A DNA stretch of 64,000 bases from Ananas comosus (lineage: Eukaryota > Streptophyta > Magnoliopsida > Poales > Bromeliaceae), in NCBI RefSeq assembly GCF_001540865.1, contig NC_033628.1, positions 13,824,311 through 13,888,310 on the forward strand, given 5' to 3'. Shown piece by piece: positions 46,159 to 57,276 of this stretch. A model generated the notes under the pieces. The model searched no databases and had not been told where the DNA came from. It worked only from the letters and a program-made list of their open reading frames with translations. The stretch's first letter is position 1. Each line of letters begins with the position of its first letter. Made by a program: the position numbers and the translations under genes.

Positions 46159-49100
46159 ATGGCACCGATGTTCAGCGTCCGGCGCAGCGAGGCCGTGCTG
46201 GTGGGTCCGGCCGAGCCGACTCCCCACGAGTTCAAGCGGCTCTCCGACATCGACGACCAGGAAGGCCTGCGCTTCCACATCCCGGTCATCCAATTCTACC
46301 GCAGCAACCCCTCCATGGCCGGCCGCGACCCCGCCGAGGTCGTCCGCCACGCCCTGGCCAAGGCCCTCGTCTTCTACTACCCCTTGGCCGGCCGCCTCAG
46401 GGAAGGACCCGGCCGCAAGCTCTACGTGGAGTGCACCGGGGAGGGAGTGCTCTTCATCGAGGCCCATGCCGACGTCCCCCTCCACCACTTCGGCCACGCC
46501 CTGCAGCCGCCGTTTCCCGGCCTGGACGACCTCCTCTTCGACGTCCCCGGCTCCAGTGGGGTGCTTCACTGCCCCTTGCTGCTCATCCAGGTACATATTA
46601 TATATTATATATTATATATATGCCTCCAAATTAACTCATATATACTCTTCGAGATTACTACACTACTATTAATTAATGGGCATTTTAAGACGTATTAATT
46701 AATATCCCGTTAATAATAATATATAATTAAATTCCCATTTTCGTATTTGTTCCTTAAAAATTAAACTCGTTATATACAAATCGACAAACTCCCGGAGAAC
46801 AGAACAGAATCTTCTATTGAGAGGAGCAAAAGAGATCGAATTTTCATATATACTCTTCGAGAACTTGGGCTTTTAATTAACGAAAAACTTCGATTACGTA
46901 CGTACCCCCAAAAAAGTTCACGTGTATATAGTACGATGTTCCGCCGAGATTTATTAATTTACTTATTATTATTTTTTTTTACTAAATTAATTTTAATAGG
47001 GCATACATGTGGCAGTGCTGTAAATACACCGATACAGCTAGCAGAAAATAGATGATGATTGATCCCCTACGAGTAGCGTATACATATAGAAGCTAGCATC
47101 GATCATGATATTTAATTAATTGGCAGGGATATATAAGTAAAATTGAGCAATTAAGCTCTTTATGCAAGAGATCGATCCAGACACTAATTAATTAAAATCA
47201 CTATTATTGGTTATAGATCAGGTACATCTATAGTACTCAAGCAAATTACTGTTCTGTTTGTACTTCTGGCAGAAACTGACGATATCTTTCTTTTTGGTGA
47301 CTTTACATCATATCATTTCAAACTGTCAATATACAGTTTATTTCTAAAATTAATACATTTTCTAAAAATTTACGTGTATAATAATTGAAAAGGTATAAAA
47401 TCATATTCGGACACTTCAAATATATATACCACTCTTGTGGTGTAGCAGAGATTTAATTAATCTTAAAATCAGGAAAGTGCTTTAGTATTAGTCCAGTGGA
47501 ACAACTATATATATGCCGACTATCATGTGACTATACGCCGACTGTCATGTGACTCCCTGAAACTCCCTTCCAATAATTGGCCACTGGTTAATCTATTAAC
47601 GAAGTCTTGAAACAAGCTACTATGATCGGTCTTTAGATTCCTGCACCTTACTTTTTTTTCTTTTTTCTACTTTCTCCCTCCTCTCTTTTCTTTTTTTTTT
47701 CGCTTCTTCTTACTATTTTTTTATCTATTTTCGAAGACCGAAACTACTTTCACTTTGTATGTCTAGTTTATTTTACTTAATGAATAAAGTAGATAGCTCG
47801 CTATCTGTTTCATAAAAAACAATAATAATAATTGGCCACTGGTGCAGTAGTGGAGCAAGTCAAAGAGACAATTAATAATGGCACAAGTTGCTTTTGAAAA
47901 AGGGGTAACGAAGAAAGGCGTAGAGTAAGACTAATTAGTTTAACGTCTCTTTCGGATTTAGCATCTATAGTATTCCCTCTCTATATATACTTTGTATTTT
48001 AGAGTAGTGCCTGGCCACCTGCAGTTTATATATAGTCAAAAAAAAAAAAACAAAAAAAAAAAAAAAAGAAGAAGGAAGGAGGAGGAGGAGGAGGAGGAGG
48101 AGGAGGAGGGAGTACTTTAGTGCCAAATGATAGAGAGTAAGTAATCGGGTACGTTCGAAGAACACGTACTTGAGCTGTTTGTAGCTAGCTTTTGCCTTCG
48201 CATTCCGTACTTTCGTTAATTATTGCAGGTAGGTAATACGTACATGTGTTGTTTTGCGAAGGAAACTAACTGACGTGTATATATATATATATATATTGTT
48301 TTTGGCGAACTGAGCTAACTAACTGCTAGCCAGTTAGTTATTGTTATTTTTTAAAACTGCTAGCCAGCTACAAATTAAGATGTAGAGTAATATACATATG
48401 ATTAATTAAGTAGAGCGGTGTGGTGTGGGTATATGCTATATACATGCAGGTGACCCGGCTGGTGTGCGGCGGATTCATCTTGGGCCTCCGGCTGAACCAC
48501 ACGATGTGCGACGCCCCCGGGCTGATCCAGTTCATGGACGCCGTGGCCGAGCTGGCCCGCGGCCTCCCCGCGCCCAGCGTCCGGCCCGTGTGGGAGCGGC
48601 ACCTGCTGGAGGCGCGCGACCCCCCGCGGCCCAGCTTCCGGCACCGCGAGTACGACGAGGTGGCCGACACGAAGGGCACCCTGGTGCCGCTGGGCGACAT
48701 GGCCCACCGGTCCTTCTTCTTCGGGGCCCGGGAGATGGCGGCCCTGAGGAGCCACGTCCCCCCGCAGCTCCGCAAGAGCTCCTCCGCCTTCGAGATCCTG
48801 ACGGCGTGCCTGTGGAGGTGCCGGACGGCGGCCCTGGCCCCCGCGCCGGAGGAGGAGGTGCGCATTATCTGCATCGTGAACGCCCGCGGCAAGGCCGAGG
48901 GCGTGGTGCCCAGCGGCTACTACGGCAACGCCTTCGCCTTCCCCGTGGCGGTGTCGAGCGCGGGCAGGCTCTGCGCGGAGCCGCTGGGGTACGCGGTGGA
49001 GCTGGTGAAGGGGGCCAAGGCGGAGATGAGCGACGTCGAGTACCTGCGCTCGGTGGCCGACCTCATGGTGCTGCGCGGCCGCCCGCACTTCGCCGTCGTG

Positions 49101-49394
49101 CGGGCCTACCTCGTGTCCGACGTCAAGCGCGCCGGCTTCGGGGACGTGGACTTTGGGTGGGGGAAGCCCGTGTACGGCGGCCCGGCCAAGGGCGGGGTGG
49201 GAGCCATCCCGGGCGTCGCCAGCTTCTACATTCCCTTCACCAACGCCCAGGGGGAGCGCGGCGTCGTCGTCCCCGTCTGCCTGCCCGGCCCCGCCATGGA
49301 CAAGTTCGTCGCCGAGCTCCACACCTTGCTCGCGCAACCCACTACCCCCGCCCAACAGCCCTCCTCCGCACTCCCCATCATGTCCGCGCTCTGA
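46159..49394 (+). CDS. BAHD acyltransferase, benzyl alcohol O-benzoyltransferase-like
   Basis: 458-residue BAHD acyltransferase, a cytosolic enzyme moving an acyl group from acyl-CoA to an alcohol or amine. Two exons, 46159-46590 and 48450-49394, joined in phase 0 (QG-free join LLLIQ/VTRLVC) across a 1859-bp GT-AG intron. The catalytic HxxxD is HTMCD (H161-D165) and the structural motif DFGWG is intact (378-382). Other family blocks: [12 protein letters not shown] and NARGKAEG near the active-site region, and YYGNAF. The start [20 protein letters not shown] and overall layout resemble the benzyl alcohol benzoyltransferase / alcohol acyltransferase clade making volatile esters; the actual substrate cannot be told from sequence. 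Exons are very GC-rich, unlike the AT-rich intron. The intron holds a LINE fragment at 47572-47843 and a GGA run near 48078-48109. All residues expected for activity are present. Confidence 0.9.
47572..47843 (+). mobile_element. LINE 3'-end insertion inside the BAHD intron, 17-bp duplication
   Basis: AATAATTGGCCACTGGT occurs at 47572-47588 and 47827-47843. Between them is a sense-strand LINE 3' UTR: pyrimidine-rich, then GTATGTCTAGTTTATTTTAC, TTAATGAATAAAGTAGATAG and an A-rich tail, matching the end of the LINE at 43380-43555. A clean retrotransposition insertion in the intron. Confidence 0.82.
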
Positions 49395-49736
49395 TCTACA
49401 TTGATTGACCATCTCATGAATTAAGGAACACGCAAGCAGCTGCCTAGCTACCAACCTCCGATTAATCAAATCAAATTAATTGAATAAGCCGGTCGCAATA
49501 TATATTATCTCTCAGATGATGACCACCAATGGTGATCACGTCGCAATATATATACTTGTTAGTAATTACTAGTTAGGGAGGGAAGAAAGAATCGATCCAT
49601 CTCTTTGTTCGTGCTTTCTGTATATTTGGGCAGAATAATCTGCGTCTTTGTACTGTGTGCCACGTGTGAGATAATGAAAAGTTGAATAATTTGTGTTCTC
49701 TCTCTTTTTTAGATCTGTCTGTGAGAAAAAAAAAAG
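49395..49736. other. BAHD 3' flank
   Basis: Should contain the 3' UTR of the BAHD gene. No further coding exon seen. No polyadenylation site could be assigned with confidence. Confidence 0.4.
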
Positions 49737-50092
49737 GGAAAACTTCAAAAACTCCCCCTATGATTTCATAGTTTTTCATTTTGCCTCCATGTGGTTTAAA
49801 ATGTATCAATTTGTCCCCTTGTGATTTCTTTTTACTCTTTTTCTTATTAATTTCATTATTTTTTTTTTCTTAAATAAGTGATAAAGTTAAAATTAAAGGG
49901 TACTAAAATAAATATTTGATAAATCTAGATGGCTATCTGAAGTTTTTTGTATATAATTTAATGAAATATTAACGGAAAAATTACAGAAAAGATAAAAATG
50001 AAACCACAAGGGAGTAATTTAATATATTTTAAACCACAGGAGGACAAAGTAAGAAACTACGAAACTACATGGAATTTTTTTGAAGTTTTTCC
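49737..50092. mobile_element. 356-bp foldback MITE downstream of the BAHD gene
   Basis: Inverted arms of ~90 bp with mismatches: the left reads GGAAAACTTCAAAAACTCCC, then TTTCATAGTTTTTCATTTTG and ATGTGGTTTAAAATGTAT; the right (reverse complement) reads GGAAAAACTTCAAAAAAATT, GTAGTTTCTTACTTTGTCC and TGTGGTTTAAAATATATT. AT-rich centre, no open frame. Flanked by A-runs, so the target duplication is obscured. Confidence 0.72.
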
Positions 50093-50133
50093 AAAAAAAA
50101 AAAAAAAACCCTCGTGGTTGTAATTCTCTGATG

Positions 50134-50172
<39 letters not shown>

Positions 50173-51474
50173 TCGTTTGAGATTCAATTAGGGAACGGTC
50201 ATAGGCTGGGCCTGACCCGTCATGACCGACAGTTGTATGGCATCCGCTATTGCAACAGTAGATGGGACCGGCCTGTGGACGTGAGGAGAGGGCGCTTAGC
50301 TTCGTTTAATTGAGAGTTAGCGTCCAGCGCAAACTTTGCGCTTTGTTCTCGTCCCAAAATTGAACATTTCCGTAACAATAACTATATAAATTGGACATCA
50401 TATGTTGAGTAGATGGTGATTTAAATTTTTTTAAACCTCGGATGACAAATTGCAATCAACCCATGGTTACGAAAATGGACAATTTGTATTACTAAACTAT
50501 AGTACTCTAGCAACTGAAGTTTTTGCTTGAATCGTCTACAATTTAATTTATAAAAACAACTCCCCGCCATTAGTTCAAACGTAACATTTTTAACATATCA
50601 AAATATTTTAAACATACGTGCCTGCAACATGCAGAGTATAAAATATTAGAATATTAAAATATTATCGTTATAGCGACTTAAACTTTTATATATATATATA
50701 TATATATATATAACTAACAAGCTCTTTAAAAAATAAAAGATTACAACTCCATTCAGGTAATTGTCTCAAACAAAATATTTCCTCATTTTAATTAGGAAGA
50801 GAAATGCTTGCTAGCTCTATAACAAAAAAAAGAAAGAAAAAAGAAAGATTGTAATTCGGATCCTGTGTACAATCTTAACACCTGCAATTAGGAAACTAAC
50901 TATGACATGGCATATAGAAATTAACAAGAGCAGTAGGACTTTAATTAGTGTGATCGATTGAGCGGAGTGCATGACAGGACAGCACATTCGTCGGGTCAAC
51001 AGTGTGAACCAACGGTCCGTGCAGGGGCCACAGGGACGAGGAATTCTATACTGTCACACTTACACCACGTCATCAATAACAAGCCAATCACATTCCTTCT
51101 TTTCAAACAAAAGTACAATAAAAATACTTTTTTACAATCATGATGGGACATATATTCTTAAAAGGATTAATTTGATTGGTTTGTTACGCCACGTCACTAA
51201 TATACCCGTTGCATTCTAGAATTTTTCCACGGGGACGACCCCGCACGCAGGGTCAAGCAGCACTAATTCCATGCGCGTCGCCATCGCTAGTATGCAATGT
51301 TCGTGGAGATGTGAAAAATGTGAATACCGTATATGACTGGACTTATTACAGTCGAGAAAACGAAAAAAGAGAAAAAGAGCAAAACATGTGCCAGGTTAGG
51401 GTGTGCAGCACAACACCCGACACCGTGTTGGTGCGCGTGCTTTCGTTCACGTGATTCATGGTTAATTGGAAATT
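50093..51474. other. Intergenic DNA between MITE and Copia element
   Basis: No supported gene. A (CT)n tract lies at about 50137-50164 and a TA microsatellite near 50693-50712. Open frames of 60-92 codons have no recognisable domain. Confidence 0.5.
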
Positions 51475-51479
51475 GATTA

Positions 51480-52054
51480 TGTAGCCATGTGGTATGTCCA
51501 TATTGGCGGGTTTTAATTTAACCCGATCCACTTAGGATGTGGGTTACGACTTATCCTAATAGGTTTAGGATAATAATAAATTATATGTTTCTTATCAGTT
51601 AAGAAACATATTTACTAGAGGATATCTATCATATCCTAGTTCTTATCCTAATCTCTTTGTAAGATTCAGGATATTTAGGGGTTCCGTTATTCTATATATA
51701 CGTCCCCTTGTTTCTCCCATCTGAGACAATTGATATTCGAATTAATTCAATATTCCATTATTCTCTCTCTTCTTCCTCTCTGGGATTTCCACCTACGTTC
51801 TCGGGGTTTTGGAGTGTGGACATAGAAGAGGACTCTGGTAGCCCTCTTCGATTAACATCCGTCGCATCAGATCCGCAACCAATCCGTGGCGTAAGGCGTA
51901 CGCGTGGGAGAAGGCGAAAAACGTGGGAGATCCAGAAGCATCGAGACAAGGACGATCCAAGAAGGCTTGTAAAACAAGTAATCCGATCCGATTCGGGCTC
52001 CCGGATACGTTGGCTATCCGGTTTGTAAGTTTCCGCTGCTTATTATTTCCAACA
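51480..52054 (+). repeat. 5' LTR of the Copia element
   Basis: 575 bp, TGTAGCC...CCAACA. A TATA-like CTATATATA is at about 51692-51700, a plausible start of transcription just downstream. It differs from the 3' LTR at 11 sites by my alignment, all transitions and no gaps (about 1.9%). Confidence 0.93.
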
Positions 52055-52056
52055 AT

Positions 52057-52068
52057 TGGTATCAGAGC
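52057..52068 (+). promoter_or_regulatory. Primer binding site (initiator tRNA-Met type)
   Basis: TGGTATCAGAGC two bases after the end of the 5' LTR. This is the usual Copia site complementary to the 3' end of plant initiator tRNA-Met, where minus-strand cDNA synthesis starts. Confidence 0.92.
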
Positions 52069-52309
52069 CTGCATGATTGTTTTCGCCTTATGATCATGCT
52101 TGTGATGCGTGTGTTTTAGATCGCATGTTTTTCGTTGATCAATCCTTGATGTAGATTCGTTCTGCAATTTTTTGGTTTCTTTGTGAAATCGGAAAAAAGA
52201 AAAAGAAAAATTAAATTAGTTTTATTTTTTCTGATCATCATAGGACATGTGAACTTTTTTTAACATATGTTGTTTTTTCGTGCATTTTTTTACTGCGAGC
52301 GGGCTTGAC

Positions 52310-52915
52310 GCGACCTACCGCGGGCGAAAGCGCGCACCGCGCGCATCGCGCCGGCTCGGCCCGCTGCGGGCGTGGTGCGCACCGCGCGCATCGCGCGGGC
52401 TCGGCCCGCTGCGGACGAGGCGCTCTCCCACGCGACCTGCGCAGGTGCGGCCTGCTACGAACGCGGGCCCCCACCCGCACAGCCGCGCGGGCCCGGCCTG
52501 CTGCCGGTGTAGGCGCGACCGCCAGCACAGTGCGGGCCCGGCCCGCTGCGGGAGCGGGGCACGCCCGCCCGCTCCGCGCGGGCCCGGCCTGCTGCGGGTG
52601 CAGGGCGCGCCAGCCCCATGCGCGCGGGCCCGGCCCGCTGGGCGAGCGGGGCGCGCCCGCCCGTTCCACGCGGACCCGGTCCGCTGCGGGTGCGGGGCGC
52701 GCCCGCCCCCTGCGCACGGGCCCGGCCCGCTACGGGAGCGGGGCGCGCACGCTCGCTCCGCACGGGTCCGGCCCGCTGCTGGAGCGGGCGCACCCGGACG
52801 GGCCCGGCTCGGTGCTGGGCCCGGCCCGATGCGGGCGCAGGCGCGCACCCACGCACTGTGCTGGCCCGCAGCACTCAGGCCGGCCCGCTGCTGGCGCTGG
52901 CCGCACCTGCTGAGT
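52310..52915 (+). repeat. GC-rich ~46-bp tandem repeat in the Copia leader
   Basis: About 13 imperfect units, each opening with C-C/T-CGGCCCGCTGCGGG-type sequence; the five units between about 52530 and 52760 are exactly 46 bp each. Neighbouring units alternate between an AGCGGGG...CTCC type and a TGCGGGG...CCCTGC type, suggesting a ~92-bp higher-order unit. All three frames on both strands are open for long stretches only because the repeat lacks A/T-rich stop codons. GC content is far above the rest of the element. Confidence 0.85.
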
Positions 52916-53655
52916 GCAGGGACGAAGCTCTTGCGCGATTCGGGAGGGCTTCTGGCCTCGGCCCTTCCTGCTACGCGCCGAAAGGGCTCGGCCCGACTGT
53001 GATGATAAAGTAAGTTTTGCCCTTTAAATAAAATAATAATATATATCTTTTTCCTGCATGATATTTGATATATATATTTCCTGCGTAATTTTTTTTGGAT
53101 ACTTATTATGCCATTTTTTTAGAATATGCATGTGTTGTTTATCCTATGTGGGTGTTTTTTTTGCTTATGTAGCATGATATTTTATTGGCATATAAGTACT
53201 TATGTTATTCGGTGATTTTTTAACAAAATTTAATTTTGGAAAGACGGGTTCGACGTGTGCAGCATTCCTGTAGAATATTTATTTTCTGATGTACATCTTG
53301 TAGTGATGTAGTAGGTTTTAATTCTGAAAAAGGTGATGTAATAATTAAGGCCATGTAAAGGAATGTGTTTTGCGCAGCGTCGACGTTTTTCAAATTAAAT
53401 TTTGGCATAAGTACTTATTTTTTTTATCTGTGTGATGACATCATGTGATTTGTTCTTCATGTATAAATTTTTTTTAAGGATGTGTTCTTTCAAAATGGAT
53501 CAGTTTTAATTTTGAATAAGTTTCAAAATTAGTAGAAAAATTAATAAGATTGTAATATTTTGAATCGATACTGGGTGATGATTACGAGCATAGCGAAGTT
53601 TTCGATCCCGTTGTGTCGAGGATAAAAGTTTCAATCTTGTTAATTTTTTGGAAAT

Positions 53656-54360
53656 ATGTGCCTAATGTCCAAACCTATTTTTGAATGTAGTGAAATAACT
53701 TCCAAGAACATCATAGCTGATCTCACCAGGGGTGATAAGCTAGATGTAAAGAATTATGATATTTGGCACAGGAAAATGCAATACCTGCTTAATGAACAAG
53801 GGGTTCTTGAAACTCTATCTGTCAAAAGAGTCTTGCCTGCCGAAGGCACAGCTTCTGAGCATGAAAAGGAGATCTATAACAAATGGATCAAGGAGGATCG
53901 AACTGCTCGGTACACTATGTTGAGTGCCATGCAAGACGACCTCATTGGACAGTTTGAGATCTTTGAAACTGCCAAGGACATGTGGGACAATCTGAAGATT
54001 ACTTTTGGTCAAACTTCATCTATGAGGCTACGTGCCTTAAATCTCAAGTTTCTACAGTATATTAAAGACCCGAAGCATTCAATGGCTGAGCACCTTCGTG
54101 TGATGAGCGCCATGATTCGGGACCTTAAGACTGCTGGAAACGAGCTCACTGATGAGCAACAAGTTCTAGCAGTGATTCGTTCACTGCCTGATACTGAATG
54201 GTCCCAGATGAAGCCTCTGATGACGCATAGCGAGAACATTAAAATGTTTAATGACATCTCGCGCCATCACGATCTCGAGGCAGAGCGCTTGGAAGCGAAT
54301 CGTTCTATCGCTCTTGTTGCACGCTCCGAGAAACGCAGTGGAATCGCACCCAAAGCGTAA
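53656..54360 (+). pseudogene. Copia gag (UBN2-type), truncated
   Basis: A 234-codon open frame with the gag_pre/UBN2-type features of plant Copia gag: NYDIWHRKMQYLL near the N-terminus, a D-MWDNLKITFG block, and a VIRSLP block near residue 175. It stops at a TAA (54358-54360) before any CX2CX4HX4C zinc knuckle. The next 200 bp has remnants in shifted frames and jumps directly to the part just before the integrase, so knuckle and protease are deleted. The gag capsid alone is therefore the only intact segment. Confidence 0.85.
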
Positions 54361-54564
54361 GAAGCGTTACAATAATTGAGCGCAGAAAAGTCGAAATCAA
54401 ATTCCCTATGGTGGAGTTGGAAAGCTTTGTTGAGCCATTTTTGACAGAGATCGCCTAGATATTTTCTTTCATAGTACTTTATTTGGATATGGTACATTAG
54501 TTGATGGTTTCTTTAAATTAGATTTGGAGGATGATTCGTTTGCATTTACTACTTCTACTTCTTT

Positions 54565-55722
54565 TCTTCTAATCTCTGCGATGAATCCGTTAAATGGCAT
54601 GCCGGATTAGGCCATATAGGTCAAGACAGAATGAATAGACTGGCTCGAGAAGGCCTTTTGGGGTCTCTCGCCAAAGTTGATCTATCTGTGTGTGAGCCTT
54701 GTCTGGCTGGAAAGGCATGTAAAAAGCCTTTTGGTAAGGCTACTCGTGCCTCTCATATTTTAGAGCTAATCCACTCTGACATTTGTAGGCCAATGAATGT
54801 GAGGGCCCGGCATGGTGCGTGCTATTTTCTCACATTCATTGATAATTCTTCCCGTTATGGATATGTCTATTTACTTTCTCGCCGATCTGAAGCTTTAGAT
54901 TGCTTCAAGCGCTTCGTTGCGGAGGCTGAGAATCAAATAGAAAGAAGTGTAAAGGCGCTTCGCACTGACCGAGGTCGTGAGTACTTGTCTGATCAATTCA
55001 AGACTTATTGTGAGGAAAAGGGCATTAGTAGACAGCTCACTATTCCTGGTACTCCGCAACTAAATGGTGTTGCAGAGCGAAGGAACCGTACTCTATTAGA
55101 CATGGTTAGGTCGATGATGGCGCAAGCGCAACTTCCTATAAATTTTTGGGGAGATACGCTTTTGACTGCAGCCTACATCCTTAATCGAGTCCCTAGCAAA
55201 TCAGTGCCTACTACCCCATATGAGTTATGGAGCGGTAGAAAGCCAAGTTTACACTACTTACGCCCTTGGGGTTCAGCTGGATATGTTCACAGCCCCTCAC
55301 ATAAATTCGGAAAACTCGGCCCCAAAGCAAGCAAGCATGTGTTCATCAGATACCCTGAAAATTCGAAGGGTTATGTGATGTATGGTGAACACCCAGATGG
55401 TGGTATGACCGAGATTGAGTCTCGTGATGTAGAATTCCTAGAAAGAAATTTTCCAAGCATTGGTGAAATGCGAAGAGACGTCGGATTGTATGAGTTACAG
55501 GACGACGATACCCCATCTGCTATTGATGGTGATCGGTCACTTCCCAAAGTCGCTGAAGGAAGTGGTAGCGATCCTCCGGCTAGTGGGAGTGCTTCGTTGA
55601 ATGAGAGCATGCCCTTGGAAGTCGGCAGTTCGGACCATCCATTGCGTAGAAGTGAACGTGGACATATTCCCCGTCGACATTCTGATCGAAGGGGATATTT
55701 TCATGAGTACTCCGCTCAATGA
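54565..55722 (+). pseudogene. Copia pre-integrase and integrase region
   Basis: Starts near 54565 with the pre-integrase zinc finger (WHAGLGHIG, then C..C in CEPCLAGKAC), then the integrase core with the D-D-E residues visible: IHSD (about 54772), LRTDRG (about 54958) and GVAERRNR (about 55063). A typical Copia C-terminal block (NFWGDTLLTAAYILNR, TPYELWSGRKP) follows. The open frame ends at 55722, in a different frame from the reverse transcriptase, so the polyprotein is broken by a shift between 55600 and 55720. ATG 54631 is not a natural start; the domain is part of a polyprotein. Confidence 0.85.
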
Positions 55723-56820
55723 CGATGAACCTTCTTCTTATAAAGAAGCTCTGCAGACGTCAGCTTGCAGTGAGTGGATGGCTGCTATGAAAGATGAGAT
55801 GGATTCCATGAGCAAGAACCAAGTATGGGAATTGGTTGACCTTTCGCCTGGGCGCAAGTCTATTGGAAATAAATGGTTTTTAAAAATTAAGCGCAAGGCG
55901 GATGGATCAATCGATAAATACAAGGCTCGGCTCGTGGCTAAGGGATACACTCAGAGGCAAGGGGTAGATTACAACGAGACGTTTGCTCCCGTTGTTCGAT
56001 TTCCCTCTATTCGTTTGATTCTAGTCTTAGTGGCACACCTAGATTTGGAAATGCTCCAAATGGATGTCAAGACAGCTTTTCTCAATGGAGAATTAGCAGA
56101 GGAGATCTATATGGATCAACCTGAGGGTTTTGTACTCAAAGGTCAAGAAGACAAAGTTCGTCGTCTTAAAAGATCCATTTATAGTCTCAAGCAGTCGTCG
56201 AGATAGTGGTATTTCAGGTTTCATGAAGCCATCACCTCTATTGGTATGTCCATGATAGAGGAGGACCACTGTATATATATCAAGAAAACAAAGAATGAGA
56301 TTTTGTTTCTCTCTCTATACGTCGACGATATACTATTGACTGGAAATGACATGGAGTTAATCAATACCACTATGGAGTGGTTGTCTCTCAATTTTGAAAT
56401 GAAAGACATGGGTGATGCGAGCTATGTGCTCGGAGTAAAGGTCATCCGTGATCGCTCTAGAAGGCTTCTTGGTTTGTCTCAAGAATCTTATATTAAAAAG
56501 GTTCTAGAGCGTTTTATTATGCATCATTGTAAACCCGTTGACACTCCAGTGGAGAAGAATCAAACTCTGAGTCTTGATCAGTGCCCTAAAACGGATAAAG
56601 AAAAGGAGGAAATGAGTAGGGTTCCTTATGCGAGTGCAATTGGCAGTTTGATGTACGCTATGATGTGTACTCGACCTGACATTTGCTTCGCTGTTGGTTT
56701 GGTAAGTTGTTACCATAGCAACCCAGGACCCATTCATTGGCAAGCGGTGAAGAGAATCCTTCAATATTTAAAAGAAACTAGTGATCTCATCCTATACTTT
56801 CAAGATGGGGACTTGATTGA
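55715..56820 (+). pseudogene. Copia reverse transcriptase with one in-frame TAG
   Basis: RVT_2-type reverse transcriptase. Visible blocks: GNKWFLKIKRKADGS, YKARLVAKGYTQ, DYNETFAPV, QMDVKTAFLNG, and the catalytic YVDDIL (about 56317-56334). An in-frame TAG at 56204-56206 sits where the family usually has a glutamine (CAG to TAG would be a single transition); the frame continues openly to about 56820. A one-base shift then separates it from RNase H. Confidence 0.87.
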
Positions 56821-56821
56821 A

Positions 56822-57276
56822 AGAATATAGCGATACTAGTTATGGCGATGAGTGCAGGTCCACCTCAGGCTATGTGTTTGGAAGTGGCGCAATTTTCTAG
56901 CATAGTAAGAAGCAAGGCTGCGTTGCCTTGTCTACTATGGAAGCGAAGTATGTTGCTTGATCAGCAGCCGTTTTAGGAGGCTGTTTGGCTAAGGAGATTT
57001 CTCCAGCGACTCGACTTTGTGATTCGAGTCGATGAACCTGTTGAGATATTCTCTGGCAGCATAGCTGCCATGGAGTATGTGAATGACTCCAAGTATCATG
57101 GCAGGACAAAGCATATTGATATCTGTTTTCACTACATTCGAGATATAATTAAGCTAGGCGAGGTCGTTCTTAAACATATTTCCACCACTAGGATGGTGGC
57201 TGATCCGTTGACCAAGCCGATAGCTAGGGATGTGTTCCAGACCCACGTTGGGAGTTTGGGTCTTCGTAGGTTTTGA
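56822..57276 (+). pseudogene. Copia RNase H region, broken
   Basis: Read from about 56822 in the shifted frame: YSDTSYGDECRSTSGYVFG (first catalytic Asp), then a TAG at about 56898 in place of a tryptophan of the usual block, then LSTMEAKYVA followed by a TGA, two further stops, and an open end to 57276 with HIDICFHYIRD and DPLTKP, the standard C-terminal Copia block. At least four stop codons and one shift. Confidence 0.83.

Noticed and set aside
48402..49469. A 355-codon open frame on the minus strand over the BAHD second exon
   Set aside because: It is the antisense shadow of a very GC-rich coding exon; the plus-strand frame carries HxxxD and DFGWG.
51708..52028. A 106-codon open frame in the 5' LTR, with a near-identical one at 58545-58865
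   Set aside because: It is present because both LTRs are copies; lies in the transcribed LTR part, with no known domain. Not treated as a gene.
52238..53013. Several long open frames (up to ~240 codons, both strands) in the Copia leader
   Set aside because: They translate the GC-rich 46-bp tandem repeat in several frames at once; the lack of stops follows from base composition, and no domain is visible.
53656..57276. Treating the retroelement open frames as host genes
   Set aside because: They lie between matched LTRs with target duplication, primer site and polypurine tract, and follow Copia domain order.
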